DNA of 64,000 nt from Saussurea involucrata (lineage: Eukaryota; Streptophyta; Magnoliopsida; Asterales; Asteraceae), in assembly GCA_033807775.1 (NCBI GenBank), contig CM066325.1, positions 14,882,301-14,946,300 of the forward strand, read 5' to 3'. This document shows, one piece after another, positions 11,203 to 21,583 of the stretch (positions are counted from its first letter, which is position 1; each line of letters opens with the position of its first letter). Made by a program: the position numbers and the translations under genes. Under the pieces are notes generated by a model. The model did no database searches. It saw nothing but the letters and a program-made list of their open reading frames with translations, and was not told where the DNA came from.

Positions 11203-12455
11203 AATGACGACAAACATTGAGAAAGTTCGGGTACGGTTCGTGGCAGTTTGTTAATGGGATGATGGATTATATCCCATAAATTAAAAAGGCAACTCTCGTG
11301 TTACCGGTACAATTATCTTTTCCAAGTTTGATTAATTATCTAACCTGGAAATTAAATTTACCCGATTTACAAGATCGTCTTAGATTAACGTATAAATCTC
11401 TATCTTCTGGTTCGATTGTCGAGTTATTAAACACGGAGGATGTGAGAAATTTCTAGCTATTGGTGTGGAAATTTCACCACACGCCCTAAGATTGTATGTT
11501 TGTGATCGTAGTGATGGAAGTTATCAACCGAACCCCCAACATATGCTTCCACTCGTTCCTTATGAACCTAACCCTCGCCAAGATGAGCCATACCAAACTT
11601 AGTATCAACCATCGTTTCAGCCATACCAAACTCAGTATCAGTCGTCGTTTCAGCCATACCAAACTCAGTATCATCCGTCGTTTCAGCCATACCAAACTCA
11701 GTATCAACCGTCATTTCAAAATCCATATGAAGCGTACAAATCTCAATATCACTCCTTTCAAACCCAGGGGACGTACGAAAATCGCAACCCGTACCAATAC
11801 GAAGATCTACCATCTGATTATGGCATTCGTATTTTCGAAGTCCCTGACGAATAATTTGACGCCGATTTAGATGACAATGAAAATGCATCTAAAAAATCTA
11901 AGTTCAATATAGATCCTTATTATGGGCCTGTTTGTGGGGATTGCTTGTATCATCCCAATACAGATGAATATTTAGGGATACCATCAGATGGTAGTGATAG
12001 CGACCCGAGGGAGGAAGATAAAGAAGGGTCTGAAGAGGAAGAGTCAGATGAGGAACTTCCAAAAGATGGTGGTAATATCCGTCGTCCGACGGGTAGTAAT
12101 TTGTTTTGGGGCATGCCTCCCCCGTTACCAACGCCTATCCCTATTGTGAAGCCTAAAGAACCAGCTGTCAATTATCAACGTTCTAAACGTGTGAAAGTTG
12201 GACAAATATTCAAGTGTAAAGACGACTTGAAACTAGCCTTGGGATTGAAATGTCTTGAAGAGTGTTACCAGATGAGAATCAGTTGATCTACACAAAAAAA
12301 GTTTGAAGCGGTATGTTTATGTAAGAGGTGTGAATGGCGAATAAGAGGCAACGGTAATTAAAGATACAAAATTGTTCCAAGTTAGGATATTTAAGGGCAT
12401 ACACGCATGTTTACGAACACAAGTGTATCCTAATCACCGCCAAACGAACAACTAA
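11203..12455 (+). pseudogene. MuDR-type transposase N-terminal fragment, decayed
   Basis: The fragment starts at the ATG at 11203 (MTTNIEKVRVR) and can be followed across several frame changes and stops. A block near 11280-11480 resembles the N-terminal PB1-like region of MULE proteins. A tyrosine/glutamine-rich stretch (QPYQTQYQ) is encoded by tandem repeats, followed by an acidic stretch at 11990-12060. VGQIFKCKDDLKLALGLKC at about 12197-12253 matches the MuDR DNA-binding domain (DBD_Tnp_Mut). A zinc-knuckle-like region ends near HACLRTQVYPNHRQ. The DDE catalytic domain is absent; the sequence goes straight into the right terminal repeat. It is almost certainly non-functional and marks the outer MULE as a deletion derivative. 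Confidence 0.65.
11590..11722 (+). repeat. 33-bp tandem repeat, four units, coding
   Basis: A unit containing CCATACCAAACTCAGTATCA occurs four times at a 33-bp period (11 codons). It encodes a QPYQTQYQPSF-like peptide in the MuDR fragment. Units differ by a few bases, mainly at the codons after CAGTAT. Confidence 0.75.
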
Positions 12456-12987
12456 TTAAAAATTCATTTAAAAATAAAGTTAGTTGGTATGGACTTTTTG
12501 TAATTATTTTAATTTTATTTTAGATAATAAAAAACTATTTTAAAAATAGTAAAAAATTAATTAAAAATTAATTTTTCTAAATATTGAAAAATTTTATTTA
12601 AAAATATTTTTAAAATTTGTATTTATTTAAAATAATTATATTAAAATTAATTACAAATTATTTTAAAATTAGTTTAAATGTATTTAAAGTAAATTAAATT
12701 AAAATATATTTATTTAAAATAAAATCGTATTTATTTAAAAAAAAATACTTTAAAATTTGATTAAAAATTATTCTAAAATTAATTTTGGAAAAAAATTATT
12801 TTAAAATTAATTAATTAAAATGTATTTATTTAAAATAAACTTTAATAAAATTTCTTAATTATTTCAAAAATTTATTTAAATAAAATTAGGGAAATTAATT
12901 AAAATACCCTAAGTCAAACCATCTTTTACTGAAATACCCAAAATCTCTCCCACTTTGCAAAAATACCCCAAAAATCCGCGATGGGAG

Positions 12988-13074
12988 CCCGCGATCGCGG
13001 GCCAGGGACCTTTTATGACACTTTTTTAAACTTGCAGGGACCATTTTTGAAAAATGGAATCCCGCGATCGCGGG
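12988..13074. repeat. Two CCCGCGATCGCGGG palindromes, left subterminal
   Basis: Perfect 14-bp palindromes at 12988-13001 and 13061-13074, about 100-185 bp from the inner MULE's left end. Between and after them AGGGACCATTTTTGAAAAAT-like words recur. Candidate transposase or host-factor binding sites, by position only. Confidence 0.7.
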
Positions 13075-13204
13075 CTCATCCCGTGATGGGGTTATTTTTG
13101 TGACTTTTCAATTGCAAGGGACCATTTTTGAAAAATTCCAGGGACCATTTATGAAAATTTTGATATTTTGGCAACGAATTTAAAATGAAATGTTACACTT
13201 TCAA

Positions 13205-14220
13205 CCCCTATACTTATTTACTAAATTTACTTTATACCTTTTACTTTCATTATTTTAATTTTACATTTAACACATATAATCGTTTATTAACTAAAATACG
13301 TTAAAAAAATACGTTTTAATTTTAACAAATTACACCATTATAATCGTCTCTTCGATATGTTCGAAATGAGCCCAATCTTGAATTTTTTTGGATTTATATA
13401 TTTTAATATATATCATATACAGTTATACACTACATAAAAAAAATATTTTTTATATTTAAAATTCATACTCTTATAGTTAATTATTTAATTTATGGTACAT
13501 CTCTTATTTTTTTTTCAATTTTGTTTTACACTCCTATCGCATTAACATAATAATCATATATTAACTAATTCATTAAATCGTTTTAAATTATTATTATTTG
13601 AATGTGTTTATAGATTTCGTCTGAAAAAGTTGCCTGCATGATTCCACTGAAAAAGTAACTGCAATATTCGTCTGCTCTTGAATAAAGGTCTTTCATTAGG
13701 CAGAAAATTAGTCTTTAAGTAGTCAAACATAGCTAATTAATGAAAATTTAGATCAGATTTATATGGTACTATCAAATGCAAGTTTCTATAATATAGATAT
13801 TGTTCTACATTACATGATACCAATTTTTGCATCATATGAATCACTTCCAGACAACAAGAACCAATACCCCAATAATCAAGAAATAAATGCTTGTTCATCC
13901 AATAATCTCTGTATTAGGATTATCGCAAGTTTCATAAACCTACTTACTAGGTGTTGGAAATATAGGTTTTACTAAACTTTGGACGCATTTAAATTTATAT
14001 ATATGTGTTATATATAACTAACTTTTAGTAGGTTTATGTTCTTCTATATGAGATCTTCGAAATGATATATAATGCGTCCAAAATAGAGTATGTGTGAAAG
14101 AGATATCGATACTCAAAGTTGAGTAAATGGATGAAATTAGCAAAAACCAAATGAAGTAAACAGTAAGTCAATCACAATACTTTAACAAAATAAGTTAATA
14201 CTAAAAATAACAATTATTTA
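13205..14220. other. AT-rich 3' flank of the Ulp1-like gene
   Basis: This ~1 kb between the inner MULE's left subterminal region and the stop codon of the Ulp1-like gene has no gene I can recognise. Short frames, such as the one at 13763-13975, lack any family signature. It would contain the 3' UTR and poly(A) site of the minus-strand gene. Confidence 0.5.
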
Positions 14221-14236
14221 ATGTTACATAAACAAC

Positions 14237-15240
14237 CTAACGTGGCCCTATTTGACAATGTTCATAAATGGACTCCGCCATATGTATGCGGAAATCTTTG
14301 GCAACAACCTCGGCCTCGTCAGGGTGTACCCATACCTCATTTTTATTTATCAACATTTGGACATTACGGCATACCCAGACACCGCAATCTGCAGTTATCC
14401 CGGCCTGCTGGGGTGCATTCTTGGCGAACTTATAGCGAAAGGCACCTGTCATTTCGCGACGTCTAACATCCTTGACCCGACAAAAGAAGTCATTCAGCAC
14501 AACTTTAAACTTTGTCATTTGCTCTTCCAATTGCTGTCTGAAGAGACTGGCACTGTCGCTATCATATATGGTCATGGTCATAGCGTCAAGTTCAAACACT
14601 CCAAGCAACCAATGTTGGGGATTAAGGCATATAGGGATGTACACCTGAAATATTACAATATTAGACAACTTAGTTAGCAACAAAACAAGTTAAATAAAAT
14701 CAGAGTAAAACGATTTACATACCACATCGAGGAGAGCCCAAGAGGTCCCTTCCACGCCATTGCATGAATTAACCACGGAGGTGGGACCTAGATGCTCAAT
14801 CAACAAGTAATGAAAGAACATACTGAACATCATGGTCCACCTCGTGTCTGTTCCACGATGTCTTTGCAACAACGAGACCCAACAATCGATGTGCTATACA
14901 TAAAAAATAGATGGTTAGACATGTAAAATAAATATATTTGATTATATGACTATAATTAAACTTCATACTAACCACATCCAGTAAGTCAGACTCCAAAGGG
15001 TCAACGGCCAGCAATACATTGAAAAACGAGGGGGTGATTTCCAAGTTCAAGTGAGGGATGAAGATCAAGGGGGGGAGGCGACCAGTCCGGCACATCCTCA
15101 ATATTTCTGATGCCGGTTGAGGCTCCGGTGAAGACACCTTTCCCTTTTTCTTTCCTCCCTTCTTTCCCCCCGCTTTCTTTGCTTGTTTTTTAGCGGCCGG
15201 TGGTGTCGTAGATCCTTGTTGGCCAAACGGGTGACGAAAC
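14237..15240 (-). CDS. Ulp1-like (C48) cysteine protease, C-terminal exons
   Basis: These are the last exons of the inner MULE's minus-strand gene: about 15240-14973, 14893-14723 and 14644-14237 (stop TAG at 14239-14237). The last exon carries the Ulp1/SENP catalytic signature: His in NPQHWLLGVFE, Asp in TIYDSD, a Gln in APQQAGITADCG and the nucleophile Cys in ADCGVWVC. The upstream exon has a lysine-rich stretch (KKQAKKAGGKKGGKKKGK), possibly a nuclear signal. Ulp1-family enzymes cleave SUMO or related modifiers; the substrate of the MULE-carried forms is unknown. The catalytic exon reads without a break. The 5' side of the first exon listed is cut by the LTR retrotransposon at 15240, so the gene as a whole is interrupted. 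Confidence 0.75.
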
Positions 15241-15542
15241 TGTTGGTGCAAGTGTACCACATCTCTATATATTTATATATATTTATTTTGATGATTACAA
15301 ACACACCGCATTATTGTTTATCCAACAATTTAATCCAAGTGTGCAGTTGTTAAAGAACACGAAGATTTAATCTGAAGGGTTCAAGACGGAAGTGTTTACG
15401 TCGTCATCATTGTTTATAACTAATAATGATAAACACCCTAAAATAATATACCACTTGGATATTTCTAAAAACCCTAATTGATTTTAAATAAATAAAGTTT
15501 TTTTTTTAGAAGATCTAGCAAGATTTTGCTTTTTCTGACGCA

Positions 15543-15797
15543 GGTATACCGCGAGGTTCAGCAGGTATACCGCGGCGGCTTGATGTTACCTCTGATTGAT
15601 TGGTCGTACTTTTTTCTGACGCAGGTATACCGCGGTGTTTAGCAGGTATACCGCGGGTACAGTTGGGCGGTATACCGCGATGTTTAGCCGGTATACCGCG
15701 GGTACAAGTTTACGTTTGTTTTGCAGGGTTGACTTTCTCTGCTGACAGTGTACTTTTTACTGCACGGTATACCGCGTGCATTTGGCGGTATACCGCG
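15543..15797 (+). promoter_or_regulatory. Array of eight GGTATACCGCG motifs in the LTR U3
   Basis: GGTATACCGCG occurs at 15543, 15564, 15624, 15645, 15669, 15690, 15766 and 15787, always in the same orientation and in four pairs about 21 bp apart. The core GGTATACC is a perfect palindrome. The array ends about 28 bp before the TATA box, which suits an enhancer or transcription-factor binding cluster. The same array is in the 3' LTR, offset by 3711 bp. The binding protein, if any, is unknown. Confidence 0.75.
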
Positions 15798-15824
15798 AAT
15801 GCATGTATCCGTTGGAAGAGCTGC

Positions 15825-15832
15825 TATATAAA
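15825..15832 (+). promoter_or_regulatory. LTR TATA box
   Basis: TATATAAA within GCTATATAAATGC, just downstream of the GGTATACCGCG array. The 3' LTR has the same box at 19536-19543. Confidence 0.65.
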
Positions 15833-16442
15833 TGCATGCGATGGTGGAGAAGAAAACAAAGACAATACAGATACAACCAACACCATCACTGCTCATCTGA
15901 TCTCTCTCATTTTTAATATATATATATTTTATAAAACCCTTTTTTTTATAAAATATCCAAGTGTGAGATATTATACAAGAGTGATTACCCATTGTGAGTT
16001 ATACTCCTCTTGTAAGTATTTGAATAACGGGTGTGTGATCCTGTAAATCTCAATAAGCTGAGGCTTAGAGAACCGTTTACTTTGCTCTGTATTTGGTTTG
16101 TATTCTACCGTAAAGAATACATTTATTGGATCGTGTCGGGAAGTGTCTCGGCTGCTGGTTTATCACAGTTGGTGGTAAATCAGTAAATCTCCGTGTCAAG
16201 TATCTCTTACCTTTATCTCTTTATTTATTCCGCTGTGCTTTATTATATTTGTTTATATAAACTGCTTTGCATTTATATTTATTTATATAATTTCTGTGTA
16301 TTTGTTTATATTTACACTCTTCTTTATTATTTGTATACTCTGATTTATTTTTACTGTTTCAGTACTGTATTTATTTATAAAAGAATTTTTGAAAGTAAAA
16401 GATTTTAAATACAACCTTACCCCCCCTAGGTTGTCTAACATT

Positions 16443-16454
16443 TGGTATCAGAGC
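16443..16454 (+). other. Primer binding site (initiator methionine tRNA)
   Basis: TGGTATCAGAGC, two bases after the 5' LTR, is complementary to the 3' end of plant initiator tRNA-Met, the primer used by most copia elements. Confidence 0.9.
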
Positions 16455-16511
16455 AGGGCTTTCAAAAATTATCTGTTTAAATTTTTAAAGTTATTTCTTT
16501 AATTCTTTTAA

Positions 16512-18410
16512 ATGGCTCAACAAACTAATTTTGTGTTTTCAAAACCTCCTTTGATAGATACTGAAAAGTTTGGCATTTGGGCCGAGCTATTTGAATGTCA
16601 CGTTCGTGGCAAAAGTCAAAAAATTTGGGATATTATAGAAAATGGGAATTTTAGACCAACCAAAGTTGAAAATGATCTTATTGTTGATAAACCCATAAAA
16701 GATTGGACTCCCGCTGAAGAATCTCATTATTGTTTAAATTTTGAAGCTAAAAATATATTATATGCTGCTTTAACCTCTGATGAAATTGAAAGAGTTTATA
16801 CTTATAAAACTGCTAATCAAATCTGGCAAAGCTTGAGCGACACTCATCGTGGAAATACTCAAGTTAAAAGCTCTAAAATAAATATTCTTGTTCATGATTA
16901 TGAATTATTTGAAATGTCAAAAGATGAGTCAATCGACTCAATGTTTAAACGTTTTAACCTCATTGTGACTACTTTGAAGGGATTAGGTCGTACTTATCCT
17001 AATGAGGATTATGTAAGGAAAATTCTTCGAGCACTTCCTTCGGAGTGGATGGCAAAAATCACATCCTTGGAAGACTCCCGAGATCTCGCAACTATGAAGC
17101 TCGATGATCTCATCGGCAATCTTAAAGTGCACGAAATTGCACTAAGAAGAAATCAAGTCCGGGAGCAAGTCAAAAAGAAATCCATAGCTTTAGAAGTCGT
17201 TGCCTCTAAAGATGAGAAAGAAAAAGAAGAGGAGGAAGAAGCTAGCTCATCCGATGACGAACCCGAAAATCTTGACGATTTAGTCAAGTTGGTAAGAAAA
17301 CTTTCTAAACTTTTATCTAACAAAAAGTTTGCTAATAATGATAGGTTTCAAGAAAATGGAGACTACCGTCGTGGTGGTAAAAACCAAAGTCGCAACGTCC
17401 ATAAAAGTGAAGACAAATATGACGAATCTAGCGACGATGAAAAAGCCAATAAAAAGAAAGGCTTTTGCTATGTGTGTGGTGATAAGGATCACTATGCAAG
17501 TGTGTGTCCAAAACGAGCAAAACAAATCAACACACCAAAAGCTTTAGTTGGAGGCGCGTTGAACGCAAGCATAAATGAGGCCAAAAATTTTTGTTTCATG
17601 GCCGACCATGATAATGAGGTATCTTCATCATATTCTTCTAAAAATAATTGTGATAATTATTATAGTGACGATGAAAATAATCTTGACGAATTATATAAAT
17701 CATTTCATGATATGGCCGCTCTTGCAAATAGGTATAAAGATGAAATCTCTAATTTAAAAGAAACCGTATCCGCATATAAAAAGGAAATAGATGACGGTAA
17801 ACAAAAATCTGCTTATGATTTAGATATTATCACTAAATTAGAAAATAAATTAAGTGAAAAAGATATTTGCAAATCTTGTGATATTTTAAATGATAAAATT
17901 GCATGCTTAAATAAAAAGACACATGAAGATATTACATGTACAAAATGCGAGTCTCTTGAAAATGAAATTGCATGTTTAAATGCTAAATGTAAATCGCATG
18001 AGAAAAATGACTTATTAGCAAATGCTTTTAATAGTAGCAATGATAAAGTGCTTAAAATGCTTAATATATCAAATCGTATAAATTGCCGAAAAGGCATTGG
18101 TTCAAATACGTGTATTGAAAAATGTGATTGTATGCCAATTAAAAAGGTTTTTGAAAAACCTAAATTTGTTGTTAAAAATAAAACGCAAAAACCTCCATAT
18201 ATGTCAAAAATAAAAAATGTGAATTATGGGAGGAAACCGCATGCTCGTATGTATAATGGTAATTTTTCTAGACCTAAAAATAATGTAAATTTGCATGCTT
18301 CATTTTACGTCTATGATAAATACGATCGTAAAATAAAAATGGTTAGAAAATGGATTCCGAAAGGAATGTTTAATGTTGATAATCCCGGTGGGATGCGTTT
18401 GTGGTTTTAA
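16512..18410 (+). CDS. Copia-type Gag polyprotein
   Basis: An uninterrupted 632-aa frame starting MAQQTNFVFSKPPLIDTEKF, about 70 nt after the 5' LTR. The N-terminal ~250 residues are the UBN2/DUF4219-type gag region of copia elements (WQSLSDTHRGNTQVKSSK, then LIVTTLKGLGRTYPNEDYV). An acidic stretch follows near residues 236-258. A CCHC zinc knuckle (CYVCGDKDHYASVC) lies near residues 319-332. Residues about 400-520 look coiled-coil, with cysteine pairs such as KSCDILNDKIAC and CTKCESLENEIAC. The frame ends after a WIPKGM motif, which in full polyproteins lies just before the protease-integrase part. Gag packages element RNA into particles; this gene looks functional and may ride with an autonomous relative. 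Confidence 0.9.
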   Translation: MAQQTNFVFSKPPLIDTEKFGIWAELFECHVRGKSQKIWDIIENGNFRPTKVENDLIVDKPIKDWTPAEESHYCLNFEAKNILYAALTSDEIERVYTYKTANQIWQSLSDTHRGNTQVKSSKINILVHDYELFEMSKDESIDSMFKRFNLIVTTLKGLGRTYPNEDYVRKILRALPSEWMAKITSLEDSRDLATMKLDDLIGNLKVHEIALRRNQVREQVKKKSIALEVVASKDEKEKEEEEEASSSDDEPENLDDLVKLVRKLSKLLSNKKFANNDRFQENGDYRRGGKNQSRNVHKSEDKYDESSDDEKANKKKGFCYVCGDKDHYASVCPKRAKQINTPKALVGGALNASINEAKNFCFMADHDNEVSSSYSSKNNCDNYYSDDENNLDELYKSFHDMAALANRYKDEISNLKETVSAYKKEIDDGKQKSAYDLDIITKLENKLSEKDICKSCDILNDKIACLNKKTHEDITCTKCESLENEIACLNAKCKSHEKNDLLANAFNSSNDKVLKMLNISNRINCRKGIGSNTCIEKCDCMPIKKVFEKPKFVVKNKTQKPPYMSKIKNVNYGRKPHARMYNGNFSRPKNNVNLHASFYVYDKYDRKIKMVRKWIPKGMFNVDNPGGMRLWF

Positions 18411-18951
18411 ACCATTTTTATGGCTTTGTATGTTTGTCGTGTTTGTTTTATGTCGACAACATATTTTTTTGCAGTTTATGTTTTATAATAACTGTTAAAA
18501 GGACCCATAAGAAAAGGGTACCACGAAATATTTTCTTTGCCTTTTGTAGGTGTTTCCTGGCGAGGATATAATACGTGTTCCCTGACGAGGTCATAATACG
18601 TGGTAATTTTTTGCTCACATAAAATTAACCGAAAAATCGAAGCCTTAAGATCTTTTTTTGGTGCAAGTGTTTCTTTTTGGTTATTTTGTTTTATGTCTAT
18701 TATATGCTTTTTTTTATGCATATTTTATTGTCCCTCAAATTTTATAATTTGTTATTAATTTGAGGGGGAGCTTTTTATCTTTTAACCATGAGATTATGCT
18801 CTCTCAAATATATGCATATTTTGAGGGGGAGCATCTCTCGAGGGGAAGCATACCGTCTTTCTTGACCCTTTTTGTTTCGACAAACGGGGGAGAGAAACCG
18901 CATATGCTCATGCTTAGCGGTTGTGTTTGTCATCATCAAAAAGGGGGAGAT
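18411..18951 (+). other. Non-coding internal region and polypurine tract
   Basis: About 540 bp between the gag stop and the 3' LTR. No protein is recognisable. It contains GAGGGGGAGC-type purine blocks at 18763-18772 and 18821-18831, and the likely polypurine tract AAAAGGGGGAGAT ending at 18951. This is where protease, integrase and RT would be in an autonomous element. Confidence 0.7.
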
Positions 18952-20151
18952 TGTTGGTGCAAGTGTACCACATCTCTATATATTTATATATATTTATTTT
19001 GATGATTACAAACACACCGCATTATTGTTTATCCAACAATTTAATCCAAGTGTGCAGTTGTTAAAGAACACGAAGATTTAATCTGAAGGGTTCAAGACGG
19101 AAGTGTTTACGTCGTCATCATTGTTTATAACTAATAATGATAAACACCCTAAAATAATATACCACTTGGATATTTCTAAAAACCCTAATTGATTTTAAAT
19201 AAATAAAGTTTTTTTTTTAGAAGATCTAGCAAGATTTTGCTTTTTCTGACGCAGGTATACCGCGAGGTTCAGCAGGTATACCGCGGCGGCTTGATGTTAC
19301 CTCTGATTGATTGGTCGTACTTTTTTCTGACGCAGGTATACCGCGGTGTTTAGCAGGTATACCGCGGGTACAGTTGGGCGGTATACCGCGATGTTTAGCC
19401 GGTATACCGCGGGTACAAGTTTACGTTTGTTTTGCAGGGTTGACTTTCTCTGCTGACAGTGTACTTTTTACTGCACGGTATACCGCGTGCATTTGGCGGT
19501 ATACCGCGAATGCATGTATCCGTTGGAAGAGCTGCTATATAAATGCATGCGATGGTGGAGAAGAAAACAAAGACAATACAGATACAACCAACACCATCAC
19601 TGCTCATCTGATCTCTCTCATTTTTAATATATATATATTTTATAAAACCCTTTTTTTTATAAAATATCCAAGTGTGAGATATTATACAAGAGTGATTACC
19701 CATTGTGAGTTATACTCCTCTTGTAAGTATTTGAATAACGGGTGTGTGATCCTGTACATCTCAATAAGCTGAGGCTTAGAGAACCGTTTACTTTGCTCTG
19801 TATTTGGTTTGTATTCTACCGTAAAGAATACATTTATTGGATCGTGTCGGGAAGTGTCTCGGCTGCTGGTTTATCACAGTTGGTGGTAAATCAGTAAATC
19901 TCCGTGTCAAGTATCTCTTACCTTTATCTCTTTATTTATTCCGCTGTGCTTTATTATATTTGTTTATATAAACTGCTTTGCATTTATATTTATTTATATA
20001 ATCTCTGTGTATTTGTTTATATTTACACTCTTCTTTATTATTTGTATACTCTGATTTATTTTTACTGTTTCAGTACTGTATTTATTTATAAAAGAATTTT
20101 TGAAAGTAAAAGATTTTAAATACAACCTTACCCCCCCTAGGTTGTCTAACA
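18952..20151 (+). repeat. 3' LTR of the gag-only retrotransposon
   Basis: Same length and ends as the 5' LTR and two base differences by eye. It is followed by GAAAC, the second copy of the 5-bp target duplication. Confidence 0.9.
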
Positions 20152-20269
20152 GAAACCATTGTGAAATTTTATGCGACCGCTTTAGAGGGAGCGGGGTCAC
20201 CTGTGGTGGTGGATCTACAACATCCATCGAGTCATCGTCAGGCTCCGAGAAGTGCTCCGAGAAGTGATC
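20152..20269 (-). CDS. Upstream half of the split Ulp1-like gene exon
   Basis: On the minus strand an acceptor (ATTATCCAG) precedes an exon running from about 20269 to the retrotransposon edge at 20152. It encodes an acidic then proline-rich stretch (SEPDDDSMDVVDPPPQVTPL). The other half of the exon resumes at 15240. With the retrotransposon and one copy of GAAAC disregarded, the two halves are in the same reading frame, so the exon was intact before insertion. Confidence 0.6.
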
Positions 20270-20371
20270 CTGGATAATAGGAGACCCCGTCTGAAAATTA
20301 CGTTACTCAATGTTTTAAGTACAATTTAGGAAATGTTCACAATTAAACCAAAACTACCAAAATAACTTACA

Positions 20372-20960
20372 GTATGCATTTCCGGCCTGTAATAGTCATC
20401 GGCCGAACCGCCAAAGATGTTTGTGATTGCTGTGGTGGCGAACGACGGCATGTGCTGTGCCCCCGACATCCCGGCCTGCGTGACATTGATCATTAAAATA
20501 GTTACAAAATTAGGATTATCGATATATAACTATAATGGTTACTCAGTGTCACTAACACTCTCCGGGATAGTCGAATATGATGTGGTGGCGAACGGCGGCG
20601 GCATCTGCGAGGTGTATGCCCCCGACATCCCGGCCTGCGTGACATTGATCATTAAAATAGTTACAAAATTAGGAACAAACATATAACTATAATGGTTACT
20701 CAGTGTCACTTACACTCTCCGGGATAGTAGAATAGGATGTGGTGGCGAACGACGTTTGGGACATCCCGGCCCCCGACATCCCGGCCTGCGTGACATTGAT
20801 CATTATAAGAGTTACAAACTTAGGAACAAACATATAACTATAATGGTTACTCAATGTCACTTACATTTTCAGGGAATGACGGATGGGATGTGGTGGCAAA
20901 CGTCGCATGTGCCCCCTATCCGAACGGAGCGGGGATCGGTGTCGTACTCGACAGCTAAAA
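20372..20960 (-). repeat. Tandem exon-intron units, four copies of about 150 bp
   Basis: GTGGTGGCGAACGACG-like words recur at 20432, 20582, 20739 and 20890, that is at 150, 157 and 151 bp. Each unit has a short minus-strand coding stretch (FATTSYSTIPE-like; PAGMSGA before it) and an intron-like AT-rich stretch (TGATCATTAAAATAGTTACA). Splice-like borders (TGTTAGTGACACTGAG or its variants) repeat in each. The array looks like duplicated small exons of the Ulp1-like gene, giving a repetitive low-complexity linker. Confidence 0.6.
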
Positions 20961-21029
20961 CAAATTTAGAACGTAATATTAATATACAAACTAAATAAAT
21001 GTGGCCAACAAATTAAGTTAAACACTAAC

Positions 21030-21503
21030 ATTGACAGCGCTAAACTGTCTGTAGACTTCCTCCAGATAGTGTACACGTGTGACGTGTCTCTAGCGGCCCG
21101 TGGACGTAGTCCCACAGGACTTCATGTGAGCCACACTGTGGCTCGTAGGAAGGGGCCGCCTGATATGGATTGTAGGAGGAGGAAGGGGCGCCTGGTAGGA
21201 GGAGGAAGGGGGCGCCTGGTAGGAGGAGGAAGGGGGCGCCTGGTAGGAGGAGGAACGGGGCGCCTGGTAGGAGGAGGAACGGGCCGGCTGGTAGGAGGAG
21301 GAACGGGCCGGCTGGTAGAAGGAGGAAGGGGGCGGCTGGTATCCACCGGAAGGGGGCCTGTCGTCGTCTTCCTCATCTTCGGAAGTAGGGGGACGTCGAG
21401 CCCTTTCCGCCTCTGCGTCAATAAAGGTCACGCTGTCTCTGTACCAATCTGTGCCCATCTCGTCGACAGTAGGCACAAGGCGATCGGCGGGCAAGAGTGG
21501 CAG
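21030..21503 (-). pseudogene. Ulp1-like gene, proline/serine-rich linker exon with a stop
   Basis: A minus-strand exon from about 21503 to 21030, between an acceptor TATATTTAG and a donor GTTAGTG. It starts LPLLPADRLVPTVDEMGTDW and continues with a tandem SSSYQAPP/SSSYQPAR repeat (24-bp units; the plus-strand GGTAGGAGGAGGAA array at 21180-21330). It ends HYLEEVYRQFSAVN. There is an in-frame TAG between STGR and RHVTRV, so this exon would terminate translation unless the stop is spliced out. Plus-strand frames over this region are shadows of the repeat. Confidence 0.55.
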
Positions 21504-21583
21504 CTAAATATATGATAAAACATAAAAGAAATTAATAAGCGGGACTAACGTATGCAAATTGTAAACATAGTAAAAGAACTTAC

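Larger units (their letters stand above)
15241..16440 (+). repeat. 5' LTR of the gag-only retrotransposon
   Basis: It begins TGTTGGTGCAAGTG and ends TAGGTTGTCTAACA. It holds eight GGTATACCGCG motifs (15543-15797) upstream of a TATA-like TATATAAA at 15825-15832, which defines U3 and a likely start of transcription near 15855. Confidence 0.9.
15241..20151 (+). mobile_element. Gag-only LTR retrotransposon (copia-like), young
   Basis: Two LTRs of exactly 1200 bp (15241-16440 and 18952-20151) flank an internal region with a primer binding site, one gag gene and a polypurine tract. GAAAC flanks both sides (15236-15240 and 20152-20156). I found only two differences between the LTRs (16047 versus 19758, A/C; and about 16293 versus 20004, T/C), so insertion was recent. 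There is no protease, integrase or reverse transcriptase, so it must be mobilised by a partner. It lies inside an exon of the MULE-borne Ulp1-like gene, opposite in orientation. Confidence 0.92.

Noticed and set aside
14252..14677. Plus-strand 141-aa frame over the protease exon
   Set aside because: The minus strand carries the Ulp1 catalytic signature, so the plus frame is a shadow.
21069..21515. Glycine/arginine-rich plus-strand frame (GRLVGGG repeats)
   Set aside because: It is the shadow of the minus-strand SSSYQAPP coding repeat, which lies between splice sites and next to recognisable Ulp1-gene exons.
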